Shown here in pieces: positions 1-11,263 of a stretch of 64,000 nt of DNA. Made by a program: the position numbers and the translations under genes. The notes under the pieces are model-generated. The model did not search any database. It was not told the origin of the DNA and saw only the letters and a list, made by a program, of their open reading frames with translations. The stretch is from Amborella trichopoda (Eukaryota > Streptophyta > Magnoliopsida > Amborellales > Amborellaceae): contig NW_006499603.1 in the NCBI RefSeq assembly GCF_000471905.2, positions 656,538 to 720,537 on the forward strand. The letters are read 5' to 3'. Every line of letters begins with the position of its first letter. The first letter of the stretch is position 1.

Positions 1-575
1 TTAAAGTTTTAGAAGAATATAATAATTACTTTAACTAGTGGAAGACATATAGTAATAAATAAAAAAAAAAAAAATGTAAAAACTAAAAATAATAATTATA
101 CTAAAAAAACAGTTGGACTATTAGTTACAATTATTTTTAGATGGACCACGTATTTGCATCCATCTTTAAGATGGATTGTTTATACCTCTGGACCACATAT
201 TGTAGAAATGCGGACCAGACCACATTTCTTTTATTGAGTACCATAGCCTGTTTGGGTCTCATAGAAATCGAAAATTGTTTCATGCGAGCTGGACCACATT
301 TCTACAATATGTGTTCCAAAGGTATAAAGCATCCATCTTAAAGATGGATGCAAATAAGTGGTCTATCTAAAACAATTGTAACTAATGGTCCAAATATTAT
401 CTTATTATAATTATTGTTTCTAGTTTTCTATTTTTTACTTTTTTTTCATATTCATGATTTCCATTTTAAAGATTATATATTTTAAAAAATTAGGATCAAA
501 TTATACTTAAAAATATATTTATTACCAAGCCCGCATTTCTACAATATGAGGGCTGGCCGCATAGAAACCGTATCC
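1..575. mobile_element. Fold-back (long inverted repeat) MITE, copy 1
   Basis: The sequence is a long imperfect palindrome centred near 265. The left arm (about 115-215: GGACTATTAGTTACAATT, then GCATCCATCTTTAAGATGG, then TTGTAGAAATGC) reappears in reverse complement at about 290-395. The AT-rich outer arms also pair. The right end contains CCGCATAGAAACCGTATCC. The matching left terminus lies outside the window, so this copy is cut by the window edge. Single arms of the same element recur at 7259 and 33873. No coding capacity is visible; the short ORF at 141-341 is only a by-product of the palindrome. The superfamily is not determined. Confidence 0.7.
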
Positions 576-1100
576 CATAGACATTTACTCACTCTTTTCT
601 GAACTTTTTCATTCTTATCTTGTCTTCAATCCTAGGAAGTAAAGAGAAACTCAACATTCCAAAAAACAAAAAAAAACATAGATAAGAAGAAATCTCATGC
701 CCCTTGCACTCTCTGTTGCCTAGTGAGAGATCCCTAATTCCTCTCTAAATGCTTTTCCGGTTTTTAGAAGAAGCAGTTGTTCTCTATATAAACATGTTGA
801 AATTGCAATAAAAGAAATAGAGAAAAGAGAAAGATAAAATAGATTTGACACGACATATACGTGGTTTAGCAATGGTGTATGCGTCCATAGAGGATAAAAC
901 AGTTAAAGAAGTTGTTCTCTACATCTCTCTCCAAGTTCTTCTCTACATTTCTCTCCCCCCATTGAAGGTGCATTTCGACCGCCTTTGATTTAGCATCTCT
1001 ATTTCATCTTGTGAGTAGAAAGACCTATGATTGAGCATGATTGAGAGATGGGACCGAGAAGTCCATCCTTTGTTGAGATTCTGTGTTCTCCTCGGGAACC
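576..1100. other. Non-coding stretch between MITE and LINE
   Basis: I see no gene here. The sequence has AT-rich and CT-rich leader-like stretches and may include the 5' untranslated region of the downstream LINE. The true LINE 5' end could not be placed because no target-site duplication matching the 3' flank was found. Confidence 0.4.
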
Positions 1101-1403
1101 CATCTTCGCATAAATCCTATCATGATTGTTAGTCATGATATCATCAAAGAATGGGAAAAAAACATACTTCTTACAGTGGCAATCACGTTTAAGAATGAGT
1201 TTGATGAGATTGATGCTTTTCAGAAGTGGGTGGACAAGACTTGAGCACCTATTTCTAGTCTTTGGCGATCAGTCCTAAGAGGTAAACTTATGTGCTTTCT
1301 TAAATCTTCTGAAGAAGCCAGTAAAGTAGTTTCATAACGTTTTTGGAAGTAAAGAGGTTTAGATCTTGTCGCTAAAAAGTGGGTCCCTGCTTTAGAGACC
1401 TCT

Positions 1404-2894
1404 TTGATCAAGTCAATATCTGCTTGGTTTTCTGTGTCCAGTATTCCAATCATCACATGGTCAACAAAAGTTTTTGGAGAGGTGTCTAATCTATGTGGTC
1501 ACCTTATCAAAATAGATTGGAACTTGATAAACTATCACTCTCTTGTCGTTTTGGTGGAATTGAGAGGTTTGGATCATCCAAAACATGGTACCCTTAAATT
1601 AGGGGGCTTTACTTTTAAATTATCCTTTAAAGAGATATGTGTTCTTAATGGCCGAATTGTTGTCCCACCACATGTAGAGACTCAGATTCCAAGTCAGGAG
1701 TACAATCAAAGGACCAAAAGAGATGATCGTCAAAGGACCAAAAGAGATGATCAACCAGTACTTTCATATTCGTATAGCAACAATGGTGTGTTGCACAGAG
1801 AGAAATGACTACACCACCGTAGATCTCGAAACTCAAGGAAATCTAACAGTTATTCTAATTCCAAGTCTACATTCCAAAAAAAACGGATCATAAAAAAGTG
1901 GATGGTAACCTATGGTGGCAATAAAAGTTTGAATTCAAAATTGAAATATCCCGTCTCAGAAGTTATGCCCATCCCTAGTCATAATAGATACACAACTCCT
2001 GAGGAAACGCCTTTTCCCCCTTGACCACATGTTTTGATGTATATTCTTTAAAGAATTACTTTAACAAAACATCTCCTCATCACAAGCGTATTCCTCCCCA
2101 TGTCTCTACTCCCTCTCAACATTGTACCACCACTGCTGCTTCATCCTTAAAGCTATCACAAAGAGAAAGCATAGTGAGAAGGAAGAAGAGATGAAAAGAC
2201 TTCTCACAAAAAGGGCTGCTTCAAAATCTTTAAGAGAGCTGAAGAAAGGTAAAAACTTGAAGATTCCAGTTATGATTTTTTACGGAGAAAAAATTCATAT
2301 GAGGAAGATTATGTCGTTTTCCCTACTCACATGGAGGATTTTTTGTTAAAGAATAGTCCATCAGCTCCTGAAGGGGAAAACTTTAATCTGAATGAGAACG
2401 AGATCATCAATGAACCAGGGAGTATATTTATCGGTGAGCCTCTCGGTGTTCCTTCTATCTCCATGCAACGTCCAGATGAGGCTCGAGAAGTTAATTCTTT
2501 CACAAAAGAGCTTGTTGAGTCTATAAGAGATGTTCCTATTGTAGATGATTTTGATGATAATGATAAGGAACTGGCCCTAATAATTCATCCAATGAAAGTG
2601 GGAAAGGTTTTGGATGCTATACAAGTCAACTACGATGATTCCTTAGACAACATTACGAATGCCCTGAAACTGAAAAATAAGGAAGAAATCGAAAAAAGAT
2701 TGTGTCAGAGCAAGGGGAAGAAGAGCAAAAAGAAAGGTCAAGCTCAAAGGGAGCTTGATAATCTCGTAAGCAGTATTAACTATGATAGAGGGGAGATAAA
2801 CTCTACACTTCGTACTCATTCTGAGCCAGTTAGTTCTATGTCTGCTGATTGGTTTAACATCAACAAACATAGAGAGGGACACTTGATGGAATGA
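1404..2894 (+). pseudogene. LINE ORF1 remnant
   Basis: Three open segments (1404-1808, 2122-2349, 2331-2894) are collinear but lie in different frames. The first reads like the DUF4283 nucleic-acid-binding region of plant LINE ORF1 (WSTKVFGEVSNLCGHLIKID, then a hydrophobic LVVLVEL strand). The third is acidic to lysine-rich and ends four bases past the ATG of the endonuclease frame (ATGA overlap), the usual ORF1-ORF2 arrangement. No intact zinc knuckle is visible. The family assignment rests on position as much as on sequence, and the frame breaks show it is non-functional. Confidence 0.6.
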
Positions 2895-3790
2895 ATATCC
2901 TTTGTTGGAACGTCAGGGGTCTCAATATTGTTTCCCACAAGACAGAAGTTCTTTCTTGTTGCAAAAAAGAAAGACCGAATCTCTTGTTACATCAGGAAAC
3001 CAAATTGGAGGCTCTGAGTGCCACTTCTGCTCGTCTGGTTTGGGGTAACAGATTTTTGGATTTTTTGGGAGTGGATGCTTTAGGTGTATCTGGTGGCATA
3101 CGGTTGCTTCGAGACCCTTCTTTTTTGGTAGCTTCTCAGCATTTTATTACTCAAAGACACATTTCAATTGTTTTTGCAAGGACCTTTGGATAACTTTTCT
3201 TGGTGTTTATCTGTGGTTTATGGCCCTAATAGATCAGATGAAAGATGTGCTTTTTTTATGAACTCTGTGCTGCTATTCGTACATTCAATTTGTCATGGTA
3301 TGTTTGTGGTGATTTTAAAGTGCCCATGTTCTTACTAGACTGGATAGATTTTTACTTACATCTGAGTTTATTAATCTATTTCCAAAGTTAAGGGTGAAAG
3401 CCTTACTTAAAATTGTCTCAAATCATAAACCTCTAATCCTAAATTCGGATGGTTTTTCTTTTGGTCCTGCCCCCTTTAGATTTGAGTTGACTTGGCTTTC
3501 AGAGCATTCTCTTATTTATTTAGTTGAAGAATTTTGGAAACATACAATAGTAGATGGTTGGAAAGGTTTTCAATTGACCAAAATATTACAAATGCTGAAA
3601 GAAAGAACAATTTGTTGGAGAAAACCTGTGTGGGGAAATTTGCTGTCTAAAATTGGTGAGACGAGAGGTCACATTGAGGATATGGACAATTTGCAGTTTA
3701 TGAGAAACTTCTTAAACCAAGAACAAATCAGTAAGAGAAGTTTATGGGCGGCTAAGTGCAAGGAATTACTCAGGTTGGAAGAGATTCATT
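2891..3790 (+). pseudogene. LINE ORF2 endonuclease domain remnant
   Basis: The frame starts with MNILCWNVRGLN, the typical beginning of the APE-like endonuclease that nicks target DNA for target-primed reverse transcription. The catalytic-type Asn and the Glu of LLHQETK are present. A frameshift near 3190 moves the reading to SVVYGPN and then a GDFN-like GDFK motif. From 3394 the frame resumes with SNHKPLILNSDG (SDH altered to SNH) and FRFELTWL. Motif order is correct but at least two frameshifts separate the pieces. Confidence 0.8.
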
Positions 3791-4039
3791 AGTGACAGAG
3801 ATCTTGGGTAAAATGGTTGAAGGAAGTGGATAAAAATATGAAATTCTCCATGCTATCGCTAATGCTAGAAGAATGAGCAATTCTATCCAAATCTGAAAGT
3901 TCAAGGGGTAGAATGTGAAGGTGGACCAGCATAGACAATGCTTTGGTAAGTCATTTTAAGGAGGCTTTCTTGGCTAATAATGGGATAAATATATCTATTC
4001 AACATTTACCGTTCGTGAAACAAAGCAATTTGGCTAAGA

Positions 4040-5730
4040 AGAAAATTTGAGGAACAAGAAATTAGGGAGGTAGTTTTTGGTCTTGGGAGAGACAAAGCCC
4101 CGGGACCTAATGGTTTTCCCTTAGCCTTCTTTCAAACATTTAGGGATCTCCTGAAAGACGAAGTGGTTCAATTATTAGAGGAATTCTATTGAAGAGGTAG
4201 AATTAATGTAGCAATGAATTCCACCTCATTGCCCCTATTCTTAAAAAAAAAGGTAATTGAGGATGTGAAAGATGTCCACCCCATCAGCTTATTGGGTAGT
4301 CTTTATAAAATTATTGCAAAGATAATTTCTAATATATTACAAAAGGTGATCGACTTGGTTATTCGAGGTCCTTAATATACGTTCCTAAAAGATAGACAAA
4401 TTATGGATAGCATTCTGGTAGCTCAATAATGTATTCATTTCAGAATCAAAGAGAAAAACCTTGATCATCTTTGTAAGATAGATTTTAATTTTAAAAAAGT
4501 CTATGATAAGGTGGATTGGAAAGTGTTTCAAATTATCATGGGCAGCATGGGTTTTAGATCGAGATGGAGGATCTAGATTGAGGGATGTCTTTCATCTTCT
4601 CACTTCTCGTGAATGGTGAGGCAACTGGTTTCTTTAAGAGTTCTAGAGGCCTCAAACAAGGAGATCCCCTATCACCCTTCTTATATACATTTGTGGCAAA
4701 AATTTTCAGTGTTATGCTAAGAGGTGTTTCTTCACAGGGTCTTATTTCAGGCATTGTGGTTGGGAATAATGGTGTGACTGTATCGCACTTACAGTATACA
4801 GATGATACTATAATTTTTTGTGATCCAAATGTAATGGAAATCGGTAGATTATGGATATTTCTAAAGAGTGTTAAAATGACAACTAGGCTGAAAGTAAATC
4901 TCTCTAAAACCAAATTGGTCGTGATTGGATGTCCTCAAAACATAGTGTCAAGGATGGATGGACTACTAGGATGTGGTGATGAGAAGACGCCTTGAAAATG
5001 CCCTGAAATCTATTTGGGATCCAGTGGAAGAGAGATTAAATAAGAAATTAAATTTGTGGAAGGCAGAGACTTTGTCTCTAGGGGGTCGATATACATTTAT
5101 CAAATCTACTCTATCTAACCTTCTAGTCTATTATGTCTTTATTTATAACACCTACGCAGATGTTAGCATTCTAGAGAGATTTATGAGGAACTTTTTGTGG
5201 GGAGATGATGAAAACATGAAAAGGCTTCATTTGGTTAGTTGGGCCAAGGTGTGTGGATCTATAAAAGAATGTGGTTTGGGAATTCGTAGATTGAAAAAAT
5301 ATGAACTCTGCATTACTCTTAAAATGGTGGTGGAGAATACATACCCACCAACATTCCTTTTGCAAGGAAATTTTGAGAGAAAAGGGCCAAGGAATAAGGC
5401 CACTCTTTCCCATATTTGGAAGGAGACCTATATATCTTTGTCATTTTCAGAAAGTAATAGGTAATGGAGAATCTACACTTTTTTGGTATGATAAATGGTT
5501 TGGTGACTACCCTCTCAGATATCTTTTCCATGATGTGTTCTCTAAAATCTCAAACCCACTAGCTACAGTAAATGAGGCTAGTGGGGATGCTCATACTAAT
5601 ATAGTTTGGTCTATTCATTGCAGGTACAAGATAATGACTGATACTTTTATCCATGAGTATCAAACCTTGTTGGACATGTTAAACAATGCCCAACTTTTCC
5701 CTAATCTACAGGATGATGTGATCTAGGACC
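4040..5730 (+). pseudogene. LINE ORF2 reverse transcriptase remnant
   Basis: The sequence reads GRDKAPGPNGFPLAFFQ near 4090, then a DFKKAYD-like DFNFKKVYDKVDW near 4480. An open frame at 4585-4995 carries GLKQGDPLSPFLY and LQYTDDTIIFCD. This is the polymerase palm with its catalytic aspartates, where the usual YADD reads YTDD. The thumb and connection region (KKLNLWKAETLSLGGRYTFI, FLWG, SWAKVC) follows at 4973-5464. Stops and frame changes between segments make it non-functional. Confidence 0.88.
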
Positions 5731-5798
5731 TTACTACCTCGGGTGATTTATCGGTTAAATCTGCATATGCTCTTATCTTTTGCGATCGATGTAGACAA

Positions 5799-6200
5799 TT
5801 GGATCCAGACCTTTACCAAATAAAGCAACTTCATGTTCCACTTAAAGTTCAGCTATTTCTATGGATACTTTGTCAAAATAAGCTAGCCATTGTGGATAAC
5901 TTAAGGAAGCGAGGCTTCATTATATCCAATGTCTGCATTTTGTGCAAAGCTGACGATGAGAGCGCCCCAACGTTTATCCATCTTTTGCCCTTTCATTTAT
6001 GATCTTTGGAATTGGGTTCGCCAATGTTTTAACTCATCCATTCCAATTCCAGAATTTTGCAGACTGCTTATCACTCAATGGTTATCCCCTGGTATTCCAA
6101 AGGTGGGTAATATATATGGTGCTCTTTATGGGTAAGTATCTTTTGGGGTGTGTGGAAGGAGAGAAACCGAAGAGTGTTTGAAAGAATCTCTACTAATTTT
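5799..6200 (+). pseudogene. LINE ORF2 zf-RVT region remnant
   Basis: VPLKVQLFLWILCQNKLAIV, then VCILCKADDESAPTFIHLL, is the cysteine/histidine segment that follows the reverse transcriptase in plant LINEs. The CxxC is retained. The expected HLFFHC-type histidines are disrupted and a frameshift near 6000 passes the reading to DLWNWV. A VWKERNRRVFE tail, common in this family, appears near 6150. Confidence 0.75.
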
Positions 6201-6380
6201 GTTATTCTAAAGTTTGACATTTTAGCCTTAGCAGCAAATTGGTCTTCCTCTCACAAAGATAGTGACTCTACACCAAAGAGTACTATCATTAACATCCCCT
6301 TAGTAGTCGCGACCTTGGGCAATATGAGATCTAGTCGAAGAGCTGTTGCTTAGTCCCCTCCTCCTTTATACTTAATCAAA

Positions 6381-6779
6381 CTGAACTTTGATTGAAGCAA
6401 CTTTGACAATCCAGAGGCAGCTGGATATGGTGGGTTGATAAGAAATTATTTGGGTCATATATTGTGCTCATAGTCATGTCCATGTGGCATTGCTTCTACA
6501 AATGAAGCGGACGCTAGAGGTCTCCTAAAGGGTTTGAAACTTCTTTCACAATGAGAAGGGCTAAAGATTACTGAAGGAGATTAGGAAAATGTCATAGCTT
6601 GGAGCTGTGAAGAACTCAATATTCCATTGAGCCTTTGAGTATTATTTGATGAGATTAAGAATGTCCTTTCTTATATCAATGCCAATTTGCATCATTTCTT
6701 TCGTGAGGCGAATGAGGAGGCAGATGCCTTAGCCAAAAGAGGAGCAAACTCCACTTCTCTGTTTGTTAATTTTTTATAA
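6381..6779 (+). pseudogene. LINE C-terminal RNase H domain remnant
   Basis: In the + frame ending at the TAA at 6777-6779 one reads NFD (one stop follows), AAGYGGLIRN, NEADARGLLKGLKL, EGD before a stop, ENVIAW, then HHFFREANEEADALAKRGA. These match the order of the catalytic D, E, D, D residues and the terminal HV.REAN.AAD.LAK motif of the plant-type RNase H found in some LINEs. Three or more stop codons interrupt it. Confidence 0.8.
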
Positions 6780-6865
6780 TGCTTCCTCTTCTTTACTTCT
6801 TGTATATCTTGTATTTTGTAACTCTTTTAGATTTAATGAAAACGTTGTGTTAATGTTCAAAAAAA

Positions 6866-7258
6866 GATGGTTCATTCTTAGGGATTTGAAGAAAAACAAG
6901 CAAAATATTACAGCAAATTTGGTTTTTATGGGAGAGGTGATTGGCCTTCGAAAAGGAGCATACCACACAAATTTTGATTTTTCAGAGAGATTGTTCCATT
7001 TCTCAAGGTCCAAAGCTGATTTTGATGAGAAGGAAAAACATTGATGCCGTGATTCTATTCAAAGGGTTTTGGATGAGAGCAAAAGAGTTTATCTTCCATG
7101 TTTTCATTTCTAAAAGAGAAGTTTCCTTTCTTCCTCTAGCATTTAGGGAACGAAAGATCCGACATAATTTTCATAAGGAGACGTAAGACATCTCCACATT
7201 GGGTATTTTTCTTTCAAATAGCCCTAAAAGCTTTACCGGATTCAGACCATTTCCATTA
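6866..7258. other. Unassigned sequence between LINE tail and MITE
   Basis: Overlapping short ORFs occur here (up to 93 codons), but none shows a recognisable motif and they are open on both strands. I cannot assign this stretch to an element or a host gene. Confidence 0.3.
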
Positions 7259-7527
7259 GGACACGATTTCTATGAGTCCATGTAGAAATGAGTCACATCT
7301 TAAAAATCTATTTTTGAGATAGATTTTTTGCTTAATTTTGAATACATGTAATTTCTGAAATGGAGATCATGAATATGAAAAAATAAATAAATTTTGAAAA
7401 TTAGAAATAATAATTCTATTAAGAAAATATATGAACCACCTATTTGCATCCATCTTTAAGATGGATGTTTATACCTTGGGACCGCAAATTGTAGTAATGT
7501 AGTCCAGCCTGAAACAACTTTCTTTCC
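7259..7527 (+). mobile_element. Fold-back MITE family, single-arm copy 2
   Basis: It starts GGACACGATTTCTATG, matching the outer end of the 1-575 element. An AT-rich arm follows, then GCATCCATCTTTAAGATGG and TTGTAGTAATG, and it ends near CAGCCTGAAACAACTTTC. Only one arm is present, so it is a half-element or deletion product. Confidence 0.6.
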
Positions 7528-7779
7528 ATTATTTTCTCTTTAAAAATCCCGCTGATTCAAACCCATTCATTCTTTGGGGGAACAACCCATTCCTAATTAT
7601 CTCTCATTAGAGGTCCAATCCATTTCATGTTTTGGAGAAAAACCCCAAGGTCATTTTTCTCTTATTGCAAGAAAACCCAAAGTAACAAGCGTGCCCCAAA
7701 AGCTCAAAAATGAGAAAACATAACAAATTCATTTTTCTGTTAAATTCGCAACTATGGGGATCCAATTCCTGGTATTAGG

Positions 7780-9150
7780 AAAAGGATTCATCGCCCATCA
7801 GTGGATGAATCCTTATATGAAAGATATGGGGAGAGAGGTTGTTAGGTGAGTGTGGCCATGAAAGGCCAGTGCTTGTAAAATAAAATGATATCATGGAACA
7901 TGAACTCAGTGGGAGTGTGGTCCCTTGTGGATCATACTATGCAAATGATGTTTGCTGATACCAGACTGAGCTTGACGAGCTAGGCCAATCGGTTGGAAAA
8001 AACCTATATTACCTGGGAAACGAAAACTATTCGATAAGGGTTCTAATAGGTCATCCCTTGATGATGTCGAAGTATGTGATATCGGACTGAGCTTGAAAAG
8101 CTAGACCAGTTGATTGGAAAAAACCTATATTACCTGGGTAATGAAAACTATCTGATAAGGGTTCTAATAGGTCATCTCTTGATGAAGTCGGAGTATGCCG
8201 GGATGAGTGAGCCTAGGGACTGTATTACCCTTGTGTGTGATGGTGACCTTCAGAGACAGGAGTCAAAGCCTCGTTCTTGAGTCATCACATGGCATGCATA
8301 ATGATAGCATTTCATAAAAACAAATCACCTTTTGGGGTGAAGCTTATACATGTGCGAGAGATACCCCTATGTGCCATAAGAGCTGTGGTCGCATCCGGTC
8401 AATGTGACCTTGGTATCGTCTCTAGGGGATAAAGGTTCTAGCACCTTCCATAATGTTGATGGCCCATCTATGGAATGGAGGGCTCAAATCTCTCACCCTA
8501 CAAGTCACCCAAGATCAATGGTTCATATTCAATCTCATAAGAAGAGGCAAGCAAAAGAAAAGCCTAATAAATCCTAATCTTGTTCAAAGCCTATAAAAAC
8601 GAATTGTCTTTATCCAAAATCTCTATACCTTATCTTTCTATCTCTTAAGAAAGAGATTGTCTCTACCCAAAATCTATGCACCTTATCTTTCTATCTCTCT
8701 CTCTCTCTTAAGAAAGTTTCTTTCTCTCTCATGAAAGCTCAAAGGGGGCATGCCCCACTCTCTCTCATCTTTGAAATCTCTCTCTCTCCCACATTGTGAA
8801 AGAACATAAGGGGTTAAGGCTTTTGAGAGTTGTCATCTCTCTCATGGTGTCTTTCATGATCTCACATCTCTCATTGGGGTTTTAGACTACAAGGTTGTGA
8901 CGGAAAAAAGATGTATTTCTCTCAAAGTAGGTTTGCTAAGGGGATTCATCTAAGGGTTTGAGATTTGTAATAAATGAGTTCATAGTTCTATTAGAGGTTT
9001 TGGCTTAAACTTGTTTTCTTGGTTGAGATTGAAGGTTGATCGTTGATCCCGCGTCATTGGATGTTGGTGACTCGGTGTGTGAGATGTAATAAGCCCGATT
9101 GAGGTAATCTCCGACACTCTCTTTTTATTTCTTATCATATTTAATTATAT
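7780..9150 (+). mobile_element. LTR-like retroelement fragment (family X, + copy)
   Basis: This non-coding block looks like a long terminal repeat. It has a TATA-like CCTATAAAAAC near 8590, a long CT-rich downstream leader (8660-8790) and a duplicated U3-like segment at 7964-8205. The stretch 8430-8530 (GGTTCTAGCAC, then GGCTCAAATCTCTCACC) is homologous to the reverse complement of 37080-37160. That gives two copies of one repeat family in opposite orientation. Precise termini and target duplications were not found, so solo LTR versus truncated element is open. Confidence 0.45.
7964..8205 (+). repeat. Tandem duplication, 121-bp unit x2
   Basis: GACTGAGCTTG starts at 7964 and again at 8085. 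Both units contain AAAAAACCTATATTACCTGG and GATAAGGGTTCTAATAGGTC with a few substitutions. The duplication lies in the U3-like part of the LTR-like fragment. Confidence 0.85.
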
Positions 9151-10104
9151 TGTCTTTATATTCTCAAGCATAAGAATTGTGGATATTTTCTTTGTTTAAA
9201 AAAAATTGGTTTAATGGCATCCTGGTTTTTAAGATTTTGGATTTGTTAATTTTATTTTCTTTGAAGCAAAAGTTATTGTAATAAAAGTATTTGTAAATGA
9301 TCTTTGCCAAAAGAAAAGAAAATGAATGAAAAAAAGAAAAATAAAAAGTACATGCCCCTACAAGATCGCATTAATCTTTCTTTCAGAGGCATGGATGAAG
9401 CTGGTTGAGAGAAAGGACTTAAAGATAATGGGTGCAGTAGGAGAGAGACTTGATGTATGGGAGCAGCAGGTTGAGAGAGATTTCGATGAACGGGGTGGAG
9501 GGGAATGAGAGAAGGCAGTAAAAGAGAGTTCATGCCTATACGACTTGAACATTTTTGGAAAGGGTTTTAGGCCTGTGCACAAAAGGCTTTTTATCTTGCG
9601 ATCTAAAATGCAGGCGGTTGTCGACATTCTACAAGATATTTACATGACGATACAAATATATTTCATTTTTTACCTGAACGTGTGCTTCACCAGTTCGCCG
9701 GGTAGCATCTCATCTGCTTGATAGCTATTTGCAATTTGACGGCTTAGGATTGGGGTCCTATTCGTTTCGTTTGGGTGAGTGACGGTATCACGGGATCATT
9801 ACCTGGAAGACCACAACAATGGGTTGGGACCGTTTCACACAAAACTCCTTTGGGCAACTATGAAACGATTGGGGTACCCAGGTTACTCTGCAACATTTTA
9901 GCCTTTTAGGGCATGTTTGATAGCAATCAAATTTCTTGATATTCCAAAATAATATAGAATCGAATATGATTTTAATTATAAAAGTTGGTGGACACGTTTG
10001 AAAGGCTTAAATCGTAGTAGTTGGTGGACATTTATATCTAAATAACTATCCAATATTTGAATTTCTAAAAATTCAACTCTAGAAGTTGAATTTTATAAGG
10101 AACA
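9151..10104. other. Non-coding stretch with possible MITE end
   Basis: No convincing gene. The ORFs at 9326-9508 and on the opposite strand overlap each other and show no known motif. Near 9907 the sequence TTAGGGCATGTTTGATAG resembles the termini of the PIF-like elements at 41252 and 55887, but no partner end was identified. Confidence 0.3.
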
Positions 10105-10462
10105 AGTTTATACAAGGATGCTACCTTAAAATGTAGAACTACTGATGCCCCTCAAAAATCCATCGAAAAAGGAAGTTTTAATATTAAAAAACCTTTTGAT
10201 AGATCATCTCAACGTCGAGATGTATGACTATAAAAAATAAAAAAAATTTAAATCTCAAAAATAGTACATTTTACAACGTATTATCTACATCGTCCATTTT
10301 CAAGATTTTAATATGTTTATAAATCTACTTGATTTTAACTATTTTTTAAATTCAAAATTTTAGATTTTTAGATAAACGTAAGAACATTTTACATCAAAAT
10401 TATATACCACGACAAAATTTGAAAGTGCACCTTACGGAGATGCATCTGTATGCAACCTGCAC
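10105..10462 (+). mobile_element. Palindromic-end MITE family, copy A
   Basis: The left end is AAGTTTATACAAGGATGCTACC and the right end ATGCATCTGTATGCAACCTGC, as imperfect terminal inverted repeats. The body shares CAAAAATAGTACATTTTACA, ATTATCTACATCGTCCATTTTC and an AAGTGCACCTTA motif with copies at 34591, 35010, 35345, 58292 and 63560. The terminal palindrome (AAGGATGCTACCTT) is slightly imperfect in this copy. Confidence 0.75.
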
Positions 10463-10686
10463 CCTTTTGTGAGATTCAGGATTTAGATTCTCACTCGCTT
10501 TCTCTCACCTCGCCCTTTCTTCACACCCAAGACACCCCTCTCTCTCTCTACAAGCCCTTTCAGCCACTAAGAACACAATTCGTGGGCGTGAAGCTTTTTG
10601 GCGCTGCAAGATGCATTTCTTCAAAACTCTCTCACTTGGATAAAAAGCCCCTTATCAATCCATTAGACTCTGAATTTCTATTTTAG
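10450..10686 (+). CDS. Candidate first exon, unrecognised (possible organelle-targeted N-terminus)
   Basis: A 78-codon frame opens directly at the right end of a MITE. It is rich in Ser, Leu and Pro with basic residues and few acidic ones (LDSHSLSLTSPFLHTQ, VGVKLFGAARCISSKL), as in a transit peptide. I recognise no family. It could be chance, because CT-rich DNA favours Ser/Leu/Pro frames. No donor site is clearly indicated. Confidence 0.2.
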   Translation: MQPAPFCEIQDLDSHSLSLTSPFLHTQDTPLSLYKPFQPLRTQFVGVKLFGAARCISSKLSHLDKKPLINPLDSEFLF

Positions 10687-10905
10687 TTTCATAGTAAAGA
10701 AAAGGAATATGAGGAACACATGTCAAAGCATAATTTTGATTAGAGTCGCATCCTAAGGAATCGCAAGAGAAATTCCTCAGTTTTAGTTGAAAGGGCGAAT
10801 ATCCTCCCTTACACTAGAAAGAACAGAAGAATTTAGAGGAGAACCATTCCAGGGGTTTGCAGATGGGTCATAGCCTACATCAGATATCTCTCTCTTTCCT
10901 TACAG

Positions 10906-11053
10906 CTCCATGCTTCCATCGACAACCAACAGTGGAGATTTTGTAAGGCCGCCCTAAAGCCCAGTACACCGGACCATCAGAATCCTTGCTCCAAAAAACT
11001 CCTGGGCATAGGATTGACAGCCATTGGAACATTAGAGGCATCCTTAGGAACTT
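10906..11053 (+). CDS. Candidate second exon, unrecognised
   Basis: A pyrimidine tract and TTCCTTACAG precede a frame reading LHASIDNQQWRFCKAALKPS, and later KKLLGIGLTAIGTLEASLGT. The exon would end before GTGTGTG. The second part looks like a short hydrophobic segment after a basic stretch. It might join the candidate exon at 10450-10686, but no downstream exon was found, so a gene fragment or chance are both possible. The opposite strand also has a 127-codon frame here (10880-11263) without known motifs. Confidence 0.2.
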
Positions 11054-11263
11054 GTGTGTGTTTATGAGATGCCATTTGCTAATGGAACTGATTTCACCAT
11101 GCAGAGAGAGAGAGAAACGGGGAAAATGAGGGATAAATGAGAAAGAGAGAGATTTTGGGCAGCCATCAAGCCCTTTTTTGAGAAAGCGGGTTGGGGTACG
11201 AGTATAAAAAGAGCTAAGGAATAAAATATCAAAATACCACCATGTGAGGGACTCTATGATCAT

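Larger units (their letters stand above)
1100..6865 (+). mobile_element. Decayed non-LTR retrotransposon (plant LINE/L1 with RNase H)
   Basis: In order, the element shows an ORF1-like region, an APE-type endonuclease start (NILCWNVRGLN), a reverse transcriptase (GLKQGDPLSP and YTDD), a zf-RVT-like segment and an RNase H domain ending in REANEEADALAKRGA. It finishes with a short A-run at 6859-6865. ORF2 is broken by many stops and frameshifts, so the element is inactive. Its length of about 5.8 kb is close to that of full plant LINEs. The 5' boundary is approximate and no target-site duplication was recognised. Confidence 0.9.
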
